From NCBI GenBank assembly GCA_947034895.1, contig OX344763.1, positions 188,501-252,500 of the forward strand: a stretch of DNA of 64,000 nt, written 5' to 3'. A program made the translations under genes and the position numbers. Source of the stretch: Rhytidiadelphus loreus. Taxonomy: Eukaryota; Streptophyta; Bryopsida; Hypnales; Hylocomiaceae. Shown piece after piece: positions 1 through 12,928 of this stretch. The notes beneath the pieces are model-generated. The model searched no databases. It was not told the origin of the DNA and saw nothing but the letters and a program-made list of their open reading frames with translations. Numbering within the stretch: the first letter of the stretch is position 1; each line of letters begins with the position of its first letter.

Positions 1-302
1 CATGCCGTGCTACGCGTCGCCATATTTTGGCATTTGAGGAGGACAAGGCAATCTTTGACGCCCTTATTGCTCCAATATTACGGCCTGCTGCGGTTAATCA
101 TCCAGAACCAGACACCTCTGTGGCAGCCCTGGGAGGTGATGATGAGGAAGATATAGTGATCCAGAAAGTCCAGAAGACCAACACATTCGGTAAGTAAGTC
201 ATCCATTGAGCTACTTTACTCATACAGCATTTTTACATGGACTTCCATTGATCTAAATTCTAAAACATTGCTTACTATTGTGCAGGCAAGGCCAAGAAGT
301 GA
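1..302 (+). CDS. 3'-terminal exons of an unrecognised spliced gene
   Basis: An open frame enters from the left edge (codons from position 3) and runs to a strong donor, GTAAGTAAG, after base 189. It encodes an acidic stretch ending ...DDEEDIVIQKVQKTNTF. A matching acceptor (TTGTGCAG) ends at 285. Joining 3-189 to 286-302 gives a phase-1 junction and the C-terminus TFGKAKK before a TGA at 300-302. A different frame downstream (to TAG at 539-541) is also serine- and acid-rich and could be used from an alternative acceptor at 299/300, giving a longer C-terminus. I do not recognise the protein; only its end is in the window. The splice signals are directly visible, the choice between the two ends is inference. 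Confidence 0.45.
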
Positions 303-541
303 CTTCTAGAAGGCACGTACCTTTTTATACGAATCCTGATTTCTTTCCTAGCCCACCTAAACCGTTTCTGCTGCCTATGTATACTGAGGCTCTTTCCCAG
401 GATTCTGTTGCCCTGAATCCACGGTCATCATCGAGGGCATGTTCGATAGATCCTCGTGCATTACAGTTTCTAGATGATCATACAATAGAATCAGATTCTG
501 GTACATCTGATAGTGAGGGTAGCTCCATGTCAGCTCTTTAG

Positions 542-3250
542 CTGTTGAACTTTCCTTCTTTTTCCTATATTATACATATGTTTTCTGGATTGGAGTTTCC
601 CTAATTCATTCATATTTTCTGCTTATTTGTTTTACTTTGGCTCATCATTTTGAAACTAAGATTAGATGCTCTAAAAGCAACCATTCTTGTAATGATCCAT
701 TTTTTTAATATGCTTCAGTGGGTTGAAACATTTCTACATCTTTTTTCAAGGAAAGGAAAAAAGACTCTAAACCTAACACTGTTAGTTTTGTATTTTTCCA
801 AGCCTTTGTTAATTACTTATAAATTATCAAAGATTCAGGTGGAAGCCACCTATTTGCGGCTATATCCTAAACCCAAATCCGTCCACTTGCAACTTGTAAA
901 GAGATGTGCGGAAATCAAAGAGAATGATTGCTCTCGCATAAGAAAAATAACATTTTTCCAATTCATACAATTGTTATAGTAGTCCGTTCTAGGATCAAAC
1001 CATCTCTATTATCCACCTAAGAGTAGAAACAATTTGAAGAAGATGGGCACTTTTAGAACATCCTATATTATTATTCTTTGTATTTTTTTCATTCGTCCAC
1101 AAAACTATATCTGTATTTGTAGTAGGTACACATTTTTTCTGTTTTTATATATAATGCATTTGTAGTAATTGCTATTATCCCATTTTGTTGTATAGTTCAT
1201 GTTTTTCTAGATGGAACTTAGTCCGAAATGCCACTTGTTATCTAGAGGAGTCCATATAGGTCATAGGCACGGTTTTGGGATCCTTCAAGCGGCCCTGCCT
1301 ATTGGTTTGCTTATTCTATGGACGACATTTGTGCCCAAAAGAGCTATCTACATGTCCTTTGGGTGAGTAGACTATCTCTTATCCGCGGAAACCCAAACGA
1401 AGATGGTCCACTTGTTGAACTGCCAACGTGTCCAGCCCAGAGACGGTCCTCATTGTAATAAAAGAGAAGGACTCTTCTCTCGCAAACCATTCGGTTCTTA
1501 TCATTATGTGGCAGGAGGTATTGTTTCCATGTTCAATATGGTCATCAGGGCAGTTTAAGAGGAGATTTTGGTTGCCTTTGGTTTTGCACCATGGTTGTGT
1601 CATCATGGTTTGCACAAAGGCAAAGAATGTTTTCTTCCATCATTTCTCTAGTACCATCGTTCAGTGTTTTTAGCCCAAGTATTTTGGGCTATACATTTAC
1701 TAAGGCTACATATACAACTCACTTGTTCCTCCTAACATGGATGAGCCGCACCTAGAGTTTGGAGGAAGTAGCGATGAAGTGTGCCACAGATAGTGAACGA
1801 TTCTATAAGTTCAATTTTCTCTTTTAAGTTTATGATATTCTTGGACTTGTGTATACTTGGATTTCATTTAATTTAGATTTGTGACTTGTGTCGCGAAGGT
1901 CCAACAGGTCTGAAAGAGGCAAACATTGAGCTCTTATAGAATCCAACATCCTTACACTGTCCATCCTTCCATGTGCAATAGCATTCAGATATGTCGCTGA
2001 AAACGGATATTTGCATTGCCTTATAGGACCACCCACTCCATGTCAATCATCATACATTATCTTCATCCATGTTGTGTAATTCTCCACTACCGCTTTTGAA
2101 ATACTGAACTGTCGTCCTACTTAATGACAACGCAAAGAGGGTCCGACTCAATGTTGGAAGCAAAAAAAAATATAACCTTCAAATTGCATCTTGACATTAT
2201 GATTAGGCAAGCACACAACTTTTTAGTTCAATGGTGTTAGTGGGGGGTTACACAATGGGGCGAAGGCAATGCATGCTGATTGACAAGAAGTCGGTGTGCT
2301 CATGGACACCAAATGACTCTTCAATACCATCATTACCAACTTGGCTGAAGGGGTTTTCATCTCCATAATGTTTTTGGTAAGTGCTAGGACCTAGACTTCT
2401 ACAATCATTGAGTCTAGTTGGTCTTTTAATTTGGTCTCTTCATTTGGTCTCTTGCAGACGCTGCACTGATTATGTGTCAGTAGAACTCTATATCCTTTTC
2501 CGAAGTGGGTTCTTTGTAAAACCAACGAATGCTCATTCGTTGTTAGTGTTTCTTGCTTATGAATAAAATCAAGTTTTTTCCTCTTTGACTGTTGAACGCA
2601 CTTGTCTACAAAATCTTGTAGTTACTCTTTGTACTGGATTATTTATATCTTTGTTTTTAAAAAAGAGCAATTCAAGTATTTCTCATTCACTACCAAACGC
2701 GTTGAAGGACAAAGATTATGTATCCAATGGGCATGCCCCGTCATCAATTGGACTTTCAAGGCGAAAAATCTTATTTTCATACCATACTTGACAGGGATAG
2801 CAGCCTAAAACTCTTCTTAGACTGAGATTGGTCCACTTAACATGTTTATATTACCATTTGGGCTTAGCATGATGTAAGTTACAAAGTCGATTCAAATTTC
2901 AAAAGTTAAAGAGGAGTTTTGCAAAACCAGGTTGAAGATGCCTAAGTTGGCAAAAAAGTTTAGGATAGCATAATTTTTGATACCCTAAACCAATCACAAA
3001 ATTAATGAAATTCCCAATAAAGGAGTATATATGTAGACCTTTACTAAATATTTCATGAACATAACCCAAAATTGGCTTCATTGGAACCCTAACCAGATTT
3101 CAATTGTTTGTTCAATAGACAATTGTCCATTAGGGATTAATGAAAAGGGCCTATACCCAAATACGGTGCCTATTTCTAGTGGTATGTACCATTTTTCCTA
3201 TTTTAAGTGCACACATTTTCTCTTATTTAGCATTCTACAGTTTATTAAAT
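542..3250. other. AT-rich non-coding stretch
   Basis: No convincing gene, RNA or terminal repeat was seen here apart from the dispersed repeat at about 750-945. Open frames are short and overlap on both strands without splice support. Confidence 0.4.
750..945 (+). repeat. Dispersed repeat, copy 1
   Basis: This stretch matches the reverse complement of about 30,835-31,025. Shared landmarks include TTGTTAATTACTTATAAAT and GTCCACTTGCAACTTGTA in the same order and spacing. The family is not identified. Confidence 0.55.
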
Positions 3251-3254
3251 CTGA

Positions 3255-3425
3255 GATTGAAAATCATTTTTTTTCATCCAATTTTTTCATCCAATTTTTC
3301 ATTCAATTTTTCCATCCTCTTCTTTCATCCAATTTTTTCATCCAATTTTTTCATCCAATTTTTTCATCCAATTTTTCATCCACTTTTTTCCATCCATCTT
3401 TTTACTAAACTTTCATCCATTGTTT
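3255..3425 (+). repeat. TTTTTTCATCCAA minisatellite
   Basis: Near-tandem units of about 13 bp (TTTTTTCATCCAA with small variants) repeat about ten times. Open frames across it are by-products of the repeat. Confidence 0.8.
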
Positions 3426-3889
3426 CCTAAAACTTTAATGAACTTTGACCATAAATTTATCCATTTTCTCTTAAATTTACGTTAGTTTCTTCATACTCTT
3501 TTTCCTAATTCTTCAATATATTTTTCATATTCCCGCTCTCCGCTCACCGATCCACGCTCCACGCTCGTTGCTCCACGCTCCACGCTCGCATACTAGCATT
3601 CCCCTTGAAGCACTAGAGAAAGAAGTACAATCTTGGCGTGTAGTAGAAACTCACCAAAATACTATTGATTCATTGTTTCGACGGACTTAGATGAATAATG
3701 AATCAATATTTTGTAATTTCATCCATTTTTTCTATAAATGTTATGTATTTACCTTTTTAATTCTTCTAATTTTTTTTTTTTTAAGTGTTACAAATCATCG
3801 GCATCACCCTCTATAAGTGTTATGTGTTACTAGTGTCTAAGTGTTAATAACTAAAAGGATGCTCCCAACCCCTAACACTTATCGAGGTT

Positions 3890-4576
3890 CGACTGTAAGT
3901 GAGTTGAGTGGTAGGCTTGAGGGCAGGTTTGGGAATAGCGTGGAGCCTCGGAGAAGGTTTCCAGCAGGTTCGGTTGTCGTGGAGGTTCGGATCAGGTTTG
4001 GATGAGTGTTGGTGTACCTTTGGTTCGGTTCGTCGTCAATGACGTCTGGCGGTCGTCTCTCCGCGCGCAGTTTCCTGGCTTTCTTGTTTTGCTTTCACCT
4101 TGCCGCCTCGCTGTTCCTTGTTTCTGTTGCTAGTTTTCTGGAGCACATGCAGTGGAAATTTTCGGCCGTGGGCTTTGGATTTGTAGAAGGTGTCTTCTTG
4201 TAGGGGAAGCTGTGGTTGGTGGGCTTCTAATTGGTGGTACGTGCGCTGAATTTCTTATTGGGAGGGCGCTTTCATTGATGTTGGGAAATTAGAATGTACA
4301 ACAGCATTGAGGTAATTTCCGTTTCATGTCGGTGCGATTTAGGGTTCTTGGGGGACGATGCGATCCAGGAGGTAGTGACTTGAGCTGGCAGCGTAGGCGC
4401 GACTTCGGATGTGAGAGTTTGTGTATGCGCCTTGTGTTTCCAAGACCTAGCGACAGAAACAGCTGAAGAACAAGTTTCGATTTCTGCGCGCGGCGAGTTC
4501 AGAGCGGTAGCGGTGTCTTGGTTTCAGCGAGGAGGAGCGACTTGTTCTTTCACCCAGAACCAACTACGCATTGCAG
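3890..4576 (+). promoter_or_regulatory. Probable leader exon and promoter region of the A locus
   Basis: The stretch is rich in GAGGTTCGG / GGTTCGG-like words and ends at CATTGCAG followed by GTAAGTGTC, a good splice donor after base 4576. The same arrangement (GGTTCGG/GGCTCGG words, donor GTAAGC) precedes the B gene at 31.1-32.08 kb, and a comparable donor-ending leader precedes the C gene. I infer a 5' UTR exon whose intron once reached the gene-1 remnant at 10,985. No transcript evidence is available. Confidence 0.4.
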
Positions 4577-4909
4577 GTAAGTGTCATGTTTCTTTCGTTC
4601 CATCATCATGTTCAGTTCTCTCTTCTGCTGGTGCCTTCTTTCGATTTCACCAGCTTGTTTCTAGTTGTCAAGCAGATTCAACACACGAGGATTTAGGGTT
4701 TAGATCTTCTGCTGGTCCTTCTTTCGATTTCATGAGCCTGTTTCTGGTGCCTTCTTCCGATTTCACCAGCTTGTTTCTAGCTGTCAAGCATATTCGTGAC
4801 GCGCGGATTTAGGGTTTAGATCATGTGTAGTGTTGGTTTAATAGTTCGAGATTTTGTGAGTGGTAACCAATATTTCTGCCATTTGAGCAGGAGCGGTGGA
4901 AATTTTCTA

Positions 4910-5090
4910 TCATTGCATTGCATTGCATTCGTCATTGAGATTGTATTGCATTGCATTCGTCATTGTGATTGTATTGCATTGCAGTCATCATTGTGATTGT
5001 ATTGCATTGTAGTCGTCATTGTGATTGTGATTGTATTGCATTGCAGTCATCATTGTCATTGTGATTGCATTGCGTTGAAATTGTCATTGC
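4910..5090 (+). repeat. CATTGCATTG / CATTGTGATTGTATTG minisatellite
   Basis: Irregular tandem repetition of short words (CATTGCATTG, CATTGTGATTG, TCGTCATTG) covers about 180 bp inside the presumed first intron of the A locus. Confidence 0.75.
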
Positions 5091-5190
5091 TGCAGTTATG
5101 GTGCATAGAACAATGGATAGGAGATCAGCTAGGTAATCGATATAAAAGATTGGGTCCCTGTAACCGCGCACCCTCAAAGGCGCTTCAAAT

Positions 5191-5442
5191 GGTTTAGAGC
5201 GCCCACCCTAAACCGTCGCCGCCCTTCATGGTTTTGGGAAGGATCAGAGCGGGCGCTCTGAACCATTTCGAGCCGTGGAGGTTCAAAGCGCCCGCTCTGA
5301 TCCTCCAAACAACCCACAACATTCCGAGAGGATCAGAGCGGGCACTCTAAACCATTCCTAGTTGGGGAGGTTCAGAGCGCCCGCTCTGATCCTCCAAACA
5401 GCCCACAACATTCCGGGAGGATCAGAGCGGCCGCTCTAAACC
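5191..5442. repeat. A-type dyad cluster, left part (6 copies)
   Basis: Six 24-bp dyads start at about 5191, 5241, 5280, 5330, 5369 and 5419, in alternating orientation and about 40-50 bp apart. The inner 20 bp follow TTCAGAGCGCCCGCTCTGAA with A/T variation in the arms and G/C variation at the centre. Flanks extend the symmetry (GGAGG on one side, CCTCC on the other). The copies lie in the presumed first intron of the A-locus gene. Confidence 0.85.
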
Positions 5443-5814
5443 ATTCCTAATTGGGGAGTGTGGGCGCTTAATTACCCACCCTTGGTAATTAATCGGACAC
5501 AACCAGGTTCTAGGGGTTAACTGAATTCTAACCTAATGGGTGACTAAGCGTCGGTCCATTGTGCCTTCCAAGCAATGGATCTTCTTTACTAAGTTCCTAG
5601 TTTCCGCAAGTGGCAATGGAGTTGCCTCCAATTGGCGAGGGAATAGTTCGGGCTAATCGTCCCCTAACGGCAGCCTATGCGAACTACCACCGAATCTATC
5701 CTAATCTATGGGAATCTGAGGCTAATTGACCTTTCCTAAGAATGGGGAGGGATTACCTAAGTCCCTTCCATGGTTTCCTGAGTTAATTGGGTCTTTTCCT
5801 AATCTAAGTTATCT

Positions 5815-6290
5815 TTTTCCCTAATTTAATTTATCCTTTTTTCCTAATTTAATTTCCTAATTTAATTCATCTTTTTTCCTAATTTAATTTCCTAATTTAA
5901 TTTATCTTTTTCCCTAATTTAATCTTCTAATTTAATTTATCTTTTCTCTAATTTAATCTTCTAATTTAATCTCCTAATTTATCTCCTAATTTAATCTTCT
6001 AATTTAATTTATCCTTTATCTAATTTATCTCCTAATTTAATCTATCTAATTTATCCCCTAATTTAATCTTCTAATTTAATTTATCTTTTATCTAATTTAT
6101 CTCCTAATTTAATCTTCTAATTTAATTTATCCTTTATCTAATTTATCTCCTAATTTAATCTTCTAATTTAATTTATCCTTTATCTAATTTATCTCCTAAT
6201 TTAATCTTCTAATTTAATTTATCCTTTATCTAATTTATCTCCTAATTTAATCTATCTAATTTAATTTATCTTTTATCTAAATTTTTTATT
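5815..6290 (+). repeat. CTAATTTAATTTATC minisatellite
   Basis: About 470 bp of nested tandem repeats built from CTAATTTAATTTATC and TTTATCTAATTTATCTCC, with a higher-order period of about 57 bp in the middle. Confidence 0.85.
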
Positions 6291-7324
6291 ACCTAAGGCA
6301 ATGTCCGATTTGCTAATTTAACCCTAGCTCCTAATTGGATTATTTTGTCTTAATGTAGTGTTCACTTCTCGGTTGAGTTCTAACCTTAACGGTTACTAAT
6401 TCCTAGTCCTATCCTACCCTAGCCTAATTTGGTTGCTCGTATGGTCAACTTCTATGTATGAGATGGGCTTGGATACTTCTAGTCCTATCGATAAACTTCT
6501 ATGTCTAAACTTAAGGCCCACCCTTAATCCCTATTTGCTAATCAAAATTAATCACTTCCTAACAGAGTCTAACGTAAATTAGAAGGGAAAAAAAAACCCG
6601 GGGATCAGTTTACTGACTTACCTGATCGTCGTTAGCATGTGCGGCATTTTCCTCCATACCTCCAGCCGCGTGCTCGTATTCCATAGTGGGCATGTATTTT
6701 GAAGTGGTCAAATGCCTACGGCTTAGTTGTGGAAACTATTACACTCTAGTACCCTACGACATTCTCTCCCCTCCTTATCTCCCCCTTTTCTTTTGCCTTG
6801 GTACTATTCCCACCAACCCCTTAATGGGGGTCTTACGCTATGACGCTAACTCCTTGCAAATTCAACCCCCCCTCTTACGTTGTCATCTTTACGTCATTCT
6901 AATCTCCCTCCTAATGGCCATGGGAAGCTTTGGGGGATTCCCGTGCACTCTAATCGAAGTGACTATAGATCGTCTCTCTCCTTCTCACTCCTATTTCAAC
7001 CTCTCTTCCTAATCTCCTACCATTCTTGTTTTGTCGTTTTGGTGGTGATGAGAGAGTGAGGTGCGTGTTTTGCAGGTGTGGCCGTGGAGATGTCGCCTCT
7101 ATTCCTTCCTCCCCCTTTTCCTCGTTGACCTTACGGGCCTTAGCTTCCTCCTAAGTCTCTCCTAATCCCAACTTTTAGTCATTCCCCCCCCCTAATTGTG
7201 GTTATGGGTTGGGTTTTGTTTTGGGCTACCCCTTTTCCCAAGCCCTGGACTCCCTGGACCCCCCCCTCCCACAGCGACCTCCCCTCCCACAGCGATCCCC
7301 CCCCCAGTCCCGACTCCCCAGTAC

Positions 7325-7465
7325 CGACACCTTGGCTGGCTGGTGTTTTTTGGGGGATGGTTGGTGTTTTGAGGGTGCTGGCTGGTGTTAAGGGGGCTGG
7401 CTGGTGCTAAGGCGGGCTGGTGTTTAAGGGTAGGCTGGCTGGTGTTTTAAGGGCTTGGCTGACTT
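7325..7465 (+). repeat. GGCTGGCTGGTGTT repeat
   Basis: Irregular repetition of GGCTGGCTGGTGTT and TGGTGTTTTAAGGG units. Confidence 0.6.
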
Positions 7466-9510
7466 TGTTTTTTGGGGGTGGTCTTCCCGAGGACTAGACT
7501 TTCTTTTCTAAAAGGAACAGGGGTTTTGTTGTCAAAGCAAAGGAAAAAGACTTCCCTACTTCTAACTGGGCCCGGAGGCCTGTCAACCACTAAAAAAAGG
7601 GAAAATAAACACACTTGTCTTGGGGGCTAAACTTTGGGCTTTCCTAAGAAGGTCTTGGGAACTAAACTTTGGAACTAAAGTACGTAGGAGGTCAAAGCTT
7701 CGCCGTAAGGTTGGTTTTGACACCAACTCTAAGACTTGCAATGTCCCTAAGTTCAAAGCTCCGCCGTCTGGGCCTATTTTGACACACACTCTAAGACTGG
7801 GGTAAGTTGTAAGTTCAAAGCTTCGCCGTCTCACGGGCGGTGGGGTCCACACACAAACAACATGGAAGGGGTGACTATGGTCAGGGTGTACACACGAGGC
7901 AACCGTACCCACAAAGTAAGCATAAACCAGACAACACTTTACACACTAAAGGCCCCCCAAAGCGGCATCGCCAAGGTACGGTGGGGGGTAACTTTAGGAT
8001 TAATACAAGATGCACAAAAAGCAAGTGAAACCCTCTTGACTCGCAACAAGTACAAGGTAAGATGGAAAGACCTCAAAGGACCTTCAAAGAGCTTGAGATA
8101 GAACAACAAAGGGAGCCAAAAGTGCTCCGAAAACACCGTAGAGGTTTCTTGGCTTGAAACGCCAAAAATTCCAAGATAACTTGGACCCACAGACCCAAAA
8201 CAAGTATTGGGGGTGTTTTGGGAGAGAGAAGGGCCCCTTTTATAGGTTTCCAAGGGCCCACTCCCCCCCTCGACGAGTAACCTCATCCATCCGGATTTTC
8301 ATCCAAATTTGAGATTTTCACCTAATTTTGGGTTTTACGCTGGTCCTAGTTTCTAACTTTTGGAGTTTAGCTCGGAATTGCAAATGGATTGCGCCAATGG
8401 CTTCAGAATGCCATTTTTAGCCTAAAAGACCCCCTACCCCCTATCTCTATCACAAAAAACCCATCGGAAACTAGTGCCAACCAGAGTCAATTAAAAGGGT
8501 AAAAACCTAACTTTTGGGGTTTACCTCTTTTGGCTTGGGTAACTAGCTAGGGTTTTGGGGGAGGCTCTAGGGAGTAAGAAAAGGCTCCTTGATGTCTTCG
8601 TTCCGACTTCGTACGCTCCCGGGATGCCGGTCAACCCCGCAAAGATCTTGCCGTAAATATTAATTGGGGGGATGTTGTCAGTTTCGGCTGCTTCCCGCTA
8701 TTGGAACTCCATGAATTTTGTCGGGGCGCGTTATTAACATAAAAGATGCTAGTCTAATTTTTAGTGAGATTTTACCGCGGCCTGGGTATTTTCTATGAAT
8801 TTCCCAACGTGGCCTTTGGCGGTTGACCGCTCGGAAAAAGATCCTCTGGAGATCAGAAAAAACCGAGACTTTTTGGGGAACCTCTCATGGAGTCCCCCAA
8901 GCCACGTGCCAAGTCTTGGGCTATTTTGGCACACAGTTGGTGGCGAGGTGAAAACTGATTTCGGTTGAATCACCAGCAGTTAGGGAATCTTTCACATGTG
9001 AGGGAATCTCGGCGAATGGTTTTTGCCGTGGATGTCCCGACATGTTCTAGATCCGAGAACACTATCCGGCGATTGTGGATTCCTCCATGCGGCCTGTCTG
9101 GGACAAGTAACACCTGCAAGCTAACAATTTGGATTCCTAATGTTTCGTCGGTGGAATAGAGAAACTAGAACCTATCTTTGGAGATTTACGTGGGGACCCT
9201 CCTAACTCTCCTAAGACTAATTTAGCCTATCTTGGTCACATGCACTAGGTTTGGGCTATTTTGGGTAAGTTCCTAGTAGCCCTATTGTTTTCCACTAATT
9301 ACGGGTTCTAACCTATATACAAGTGGGTTTTATGGGTAATCTATGGATAAAAGGCTATTTATGACCAAATGCTATACTGGTACTTGACATACCTATTTTG
9401 GTTCTACACTCTTTTTTGGGCTTTTTGTAGTACTTTATGCCTTAATTTGTAGTAAACTAAAAAAATAGAAAACAATGAGTCCCAAGTGACAAATTTGGGG
9501 CTCACAGGGA

Positions 9511-10767
9511 GGTTCAAAGCGCCCGCTCTGAACCTATTAGAATGCTAGGGGGTGATTGGGGAATCAGGACGGGCGCTCCGAACCTCCAGGACCTTGAGTA
9601 GTAGTGCCCGCTCCAATCCTCCAAATACCCCACAACATTCTGGAAGGATCAGACCTGGCACTTTGAAACATTCCGAGGAGTCGATGTTCAGAGCGCCCGC
9701 CCTAAACCATTCTGATGGATGATTGATGTCTGGAGAATGAGAGCGGGGGCTCTTAACCATTCCAAGTCAAGGAGGATCAGAGCGCCCACTCTGATCTCCC
9801 AAGCACCCAGCAGAATTCAGGGAGGATCATAGCGGGTGCACTAAACCTCCACCATGATTGATCCCAAGCTTCCGCAATGAGCCACACAGAAAGCTCGTGG
9901 GTGATTTGAGGATCAGGGTAAGAGCTCTGATCCTCCATGACAGGAAAAGGTTCAGAGCGCCTGCTCTGATCCGCCAAACACCAAACAACGCTCTAATAGG
10001 TTCAGAGCGGGCGCCCTAAACCACTCGGAGTCCTGGAGGTTCAGAGCGGGCGCTCTGATCCCCACAGAGTAATCTGGAGGTTCAGAGCAGGAATGCATTT
10101 TAGGTGTTTCAGAGCAAGCGCTTGAACAGAACAAATCGAGAAGGATTAGAGCGCCCGCTCTGATCCTCACAGAATGCTAATGAGTTTGGGGGATTAGAGC
10201 GCCCGCTCTGAACCTCAACGATTGGATTGAATTAGAGCGCCCACTTTGATCCTCAAAACAGTCCATGCACTACAAGACTGGATAGAAAATCGCTTTAAAC
10301 AAAACGAGAAGAGTAGATTAATCGCGAGCTCAGAGCGAGTACTCTATACCTCTCCAATTCGATCAAAATTGAGTAGATTCTCAGCGGGTGCTCTGATCTT
10401 GTCGAAGATAGATAGCTGACCGGCAGGATCAAAGCGCCCGCTCTGAATATAGGGAAGTGCTACTGATAAGGGGGTGAGCGAGAGGGGAATCTCACATCCA
10501 AACATAAACTAAATGGACTCAAAGAGGATCAGAGCGCCCGCTCTAATCTTCCACGGCAGTGTATATAACTGTACATCACTCATGGCAGAGGGATTCACCT
10601 ACGGTAATCGAGTTTAGAGATGAATTAGACATAGATCATGGTAAATGTTTTATTCCGAGAGAATGGTCCAGGACCTTAACTCAATTAAATGAAATATTGC
10701 AAGTGATAATTAATTCATCTACCATGTAGGCTATACTCGAGAGAGATTCAGAGCGCCCGCTCTGATC
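9511..10767. repeat. A-type dyad cluster, right part (about 18 copies)
   Basis: Clear copies start at about 9511, 9561, 9685, 9773, 9949, 9999, 10038, 10143, 10191, 10229, 10426, 10526 and 10744; weaker ones lie near 9600, 9735, 9823, 10331, 10385 and 10797. Consensus is TTCAGAGCGCCCGCTCTGAA inside GG/CC arms. DNA between copies is unrelated, so the dyad is conserved or dispersed on its own. The cluster ends about 220 bp upstream of the gene-1 remnant at 10,985, as in the B and C loci. Confidence 0.85.
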
Positions 10768-10984
10768 TCACCCGGGAAGATAAATGTCGAACCATACAGA
10801 GCATGCTCTGATTCTAACCAAGTAGAATACACTGGATTTCAGATTCCAGACAAATGATGATTATGAATCTACTTAGGTCCCTCGGTCGATAACTACTACT
10901 ATATAGTTAGTAGATCCGCGACAGATTCATATCCACGTCCGGATTAGAGTGCACGGTCTAATTTGTACCACTGTCTGTGCACAG

Positions 10985-11165
10985 TGCAATGGAGTCCTTC
11001 CTCGACAGCACGCCCCACCTCACCGGGTACATCAAACCAATTGCGTCAGAGAGAGTGCACGAGTCCTAGACAGCACTCGTCGAAGGGAAAACTCCTCTGG
11101 AGTTTGTCGCATCCAAGGCCCTGTGGACCGTGGAGATGAGCTACCTCGAGGGCTCTGTGAGTGTT
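10985..11165 (+). pseudogene. Truncated gene-1 first exon of the A locus
   Basis: An acceptor (CTGTGCACAG) ends at 10,984 and is followed by an ATG at 10,989. The frame reads MESFLDSTPHLTGYIKP..., clearly similar to the B gene's MESFLESSLPLAGYLRP..., and later TPLEFVASKALWTVEMSYLEGS against FPLEFVASKSLWTIELNFLMGS. A TAG at 11,067-11,069 interrupts the frame where B has TGG (Trp). Similarity is lost after about 11,165, so everything downstream, including the ParB-like domain, is absent. This is a 5' remnant of a third copy of the family, positioned just after its own dyad cluster. Confidence 0.75.
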
Positions 11166-11229
11166 TCTAACTCCACCCTTAAGTCAGAAAGTTGCACACA
11201 GGTTCTTGCGGCATATGTTAGTAAATTGT

Positions 11230-12900
11230 AGGGGTGAAATGTAAACGTAGTGTTTTTTGGCCTTCCAAGCAATGGACACTTTGTTATGTTGATTTTTACC
11301 TAAATTAAGTACTTCAAAACACTCTAATAGTTAAGAAATAAAGGTTGTTGAGAGTTAGTTAATTGTGATTTAAACTTCTAGCTAAACTAAAATTCTACCT
11401 AAACTAAATCAAAGAATACAATTTGCCCTTTCCAAAATGGTAAAGCAAGTTGGATTCTGATATTCCTAATGAAAGTTATGTGTGGATGAAATTCGTACCT
11501 AATTCTATCCTAAAAACTTCATCCGTCAACTAAAAATAGCAAAATAATATAATATAAATCCAAATTTCAGGGTTGAAAGGTTGATTAATTTAACTAATGG
11601 AATTTTTAGAGAAAACCTAATTTTGACCTATTTTAAGATTTTTCATCCAAAATTAGGTCAAATCTTCATCCACTCTTTTATCCTTCAAATTCAAGTAGTT
11701 TTAAAATTAAAAGGTGGATTTGGAATCTTCAAAAGATTCTCTAAAAGATTATGGTTTCAAAAGATTCCCTAGTTGTGCCTTGAGAATATTCCTAATTGTT
11801 CTTTAATTAATCCTAATTCTAAGTTATTATTCTAATTTTAGTGAATTTTTAGGGTTTTATGGTTTTTATGAGTAAAGTGATTAATTAACTTCTTGTTAAG
11901 ATAAAAAGTAAGAATTTAGAACTTTTAGGTGAAAACTTTTAAATGGATGAAAATTCCCCTTGGGTGGATGGAATTCCTTCCTTTAGTAATTTTCAAGAGA
12001 ATAAGTAGATAAATTAGGTTTTGACTTTCCCTAATTATTCTAATATTCCCTAAGTTTCTAAATTAAATTAGATTCCTTTTGAGATTCTTTTGGATGAGAT
12101 TACTATTTCGTTTTCCAAATTAATTCAAAGTTAATCTAATTATTACTTTTTACGATTTTAGATAAATTTCAAAGGTTTTCTAACAATTTGAATTCTACTA
12201 GCTATTGGATTCTTAATGGTTAATTTTGTTAGTTTTAATTTTCTAATCTAAATTTTTAAAGAATGAAAGCAAAAGAAAAGACAAAAGATAAATTTTGAAA
12301 TCATACCTTGGTGTCAAGAATGTCGATCGTCCCGTCATCGCAAAACACCATCATAATTGTCTCCTCGAAATTCTCCATTGTCTTTCATGAATTTGAAAGA
12401 AATTTTAGTATTATTGTTTCTAAAACCTATCTAAAAAGTCCAAATTTGTTAGTTTTGGCAATTTAAAACTAATCCTTTGATTTTAGAAATTTAAATTAAA
12501 TGATAAATTTAATTCATTTTTCCCAAGTTTTCAATGAATAGTAGTTTTATTCAATTGCCAATTTTTTAATAGTTGTTTTGTTAAATATTCCAAGATATTA
12601 GTTGTTGTTTGTTTTTATTGTTTTGGCTTATTAGGCCTAATAAAACAAATCCCCCAAACTACAAACAAACAACTAATTTGGCTTTGGAATCCTAATTAAT
12701 AACTAAAACCAAATGAATGAATAGTATTTTTTATAAAATAATCTTAAATAATCTAATTCAAATCTATCAATGAATAGGAAAAGGAATAAACGGATGAACG
12801 ACAATCCAAATGAATAGTAAAAAGAATAAAGCAATCCAAACAATCCCAACTTCAATAGTAAGATGCCAATTAAAACAATTAAATAATCAATCAAATAATC
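11230..12900. other. AT-rich non-coding stretch
   Basis: No gene was seen. The composition becomes strongly AT-rich right after the A remnant. The only structure noted is the foldback at about 12,550-12,715. Confidence 0.4.
12550..12715. repeat. Imperfect foldback centred on TTATTAGGCCTAATAA
   Basis: The inner arms TTAGTTGTTGTTTGTTT and AAACAAACAACTAA face each other around TTATTAGGCCTAATAA. Weaker pairing continues outward to about 80 bp per arm. It has the form of a small MITE, but I could not identify a target-site duplication. Confidence 0.5.
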
Positions 12901-12928
12901 AACCAAATTATTTTCTGTAGTCACTTTG

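Larger units (their letters stand above)
5460..9505. other. About 4 kb of unrelated DNA splitting the A-type dyad cluster
   Basis: Dyads stop at 5442 and resume at 9511. Between them lie a CTAATTTAATTTATC minisatellite, a GGCTGGCTGGTGTT-rich stretch, diverged direct repeats near 7,640-7,830 around AAGTTCAAAGCTTCGCCGTC, and no convincing gene. I looked for terminal inverted repeats or LTRs at the two edges and found none I could support, so whether this is one insertion is inference. Confidence 0.35.

Noticed and set aside
1379..2036. Minus-strand frames of 60-80 codons in the left AT-rich region
   Set aside because: Short, no motif, no splice partners, and overlapped by equally long plus-strand frames.
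5460..9505. LTR retrotransposon splitting the A dyad cluster
   Set aside because: A short phrase CCTTCCAAGCAATGGA occurs near 5,565 and 11,265, but the surrounding sequence does not match, and no primer-binding site, polypurine tract or reverse transcriptase was seen.
9511..10767. Regularly spaced palindromes as a CRISPR-like array
   Set aside because: Repeats are self-complementary, vary in orientation and spacing, lie in introns of a spliced eukaryotic gene, and there are no cas genes.
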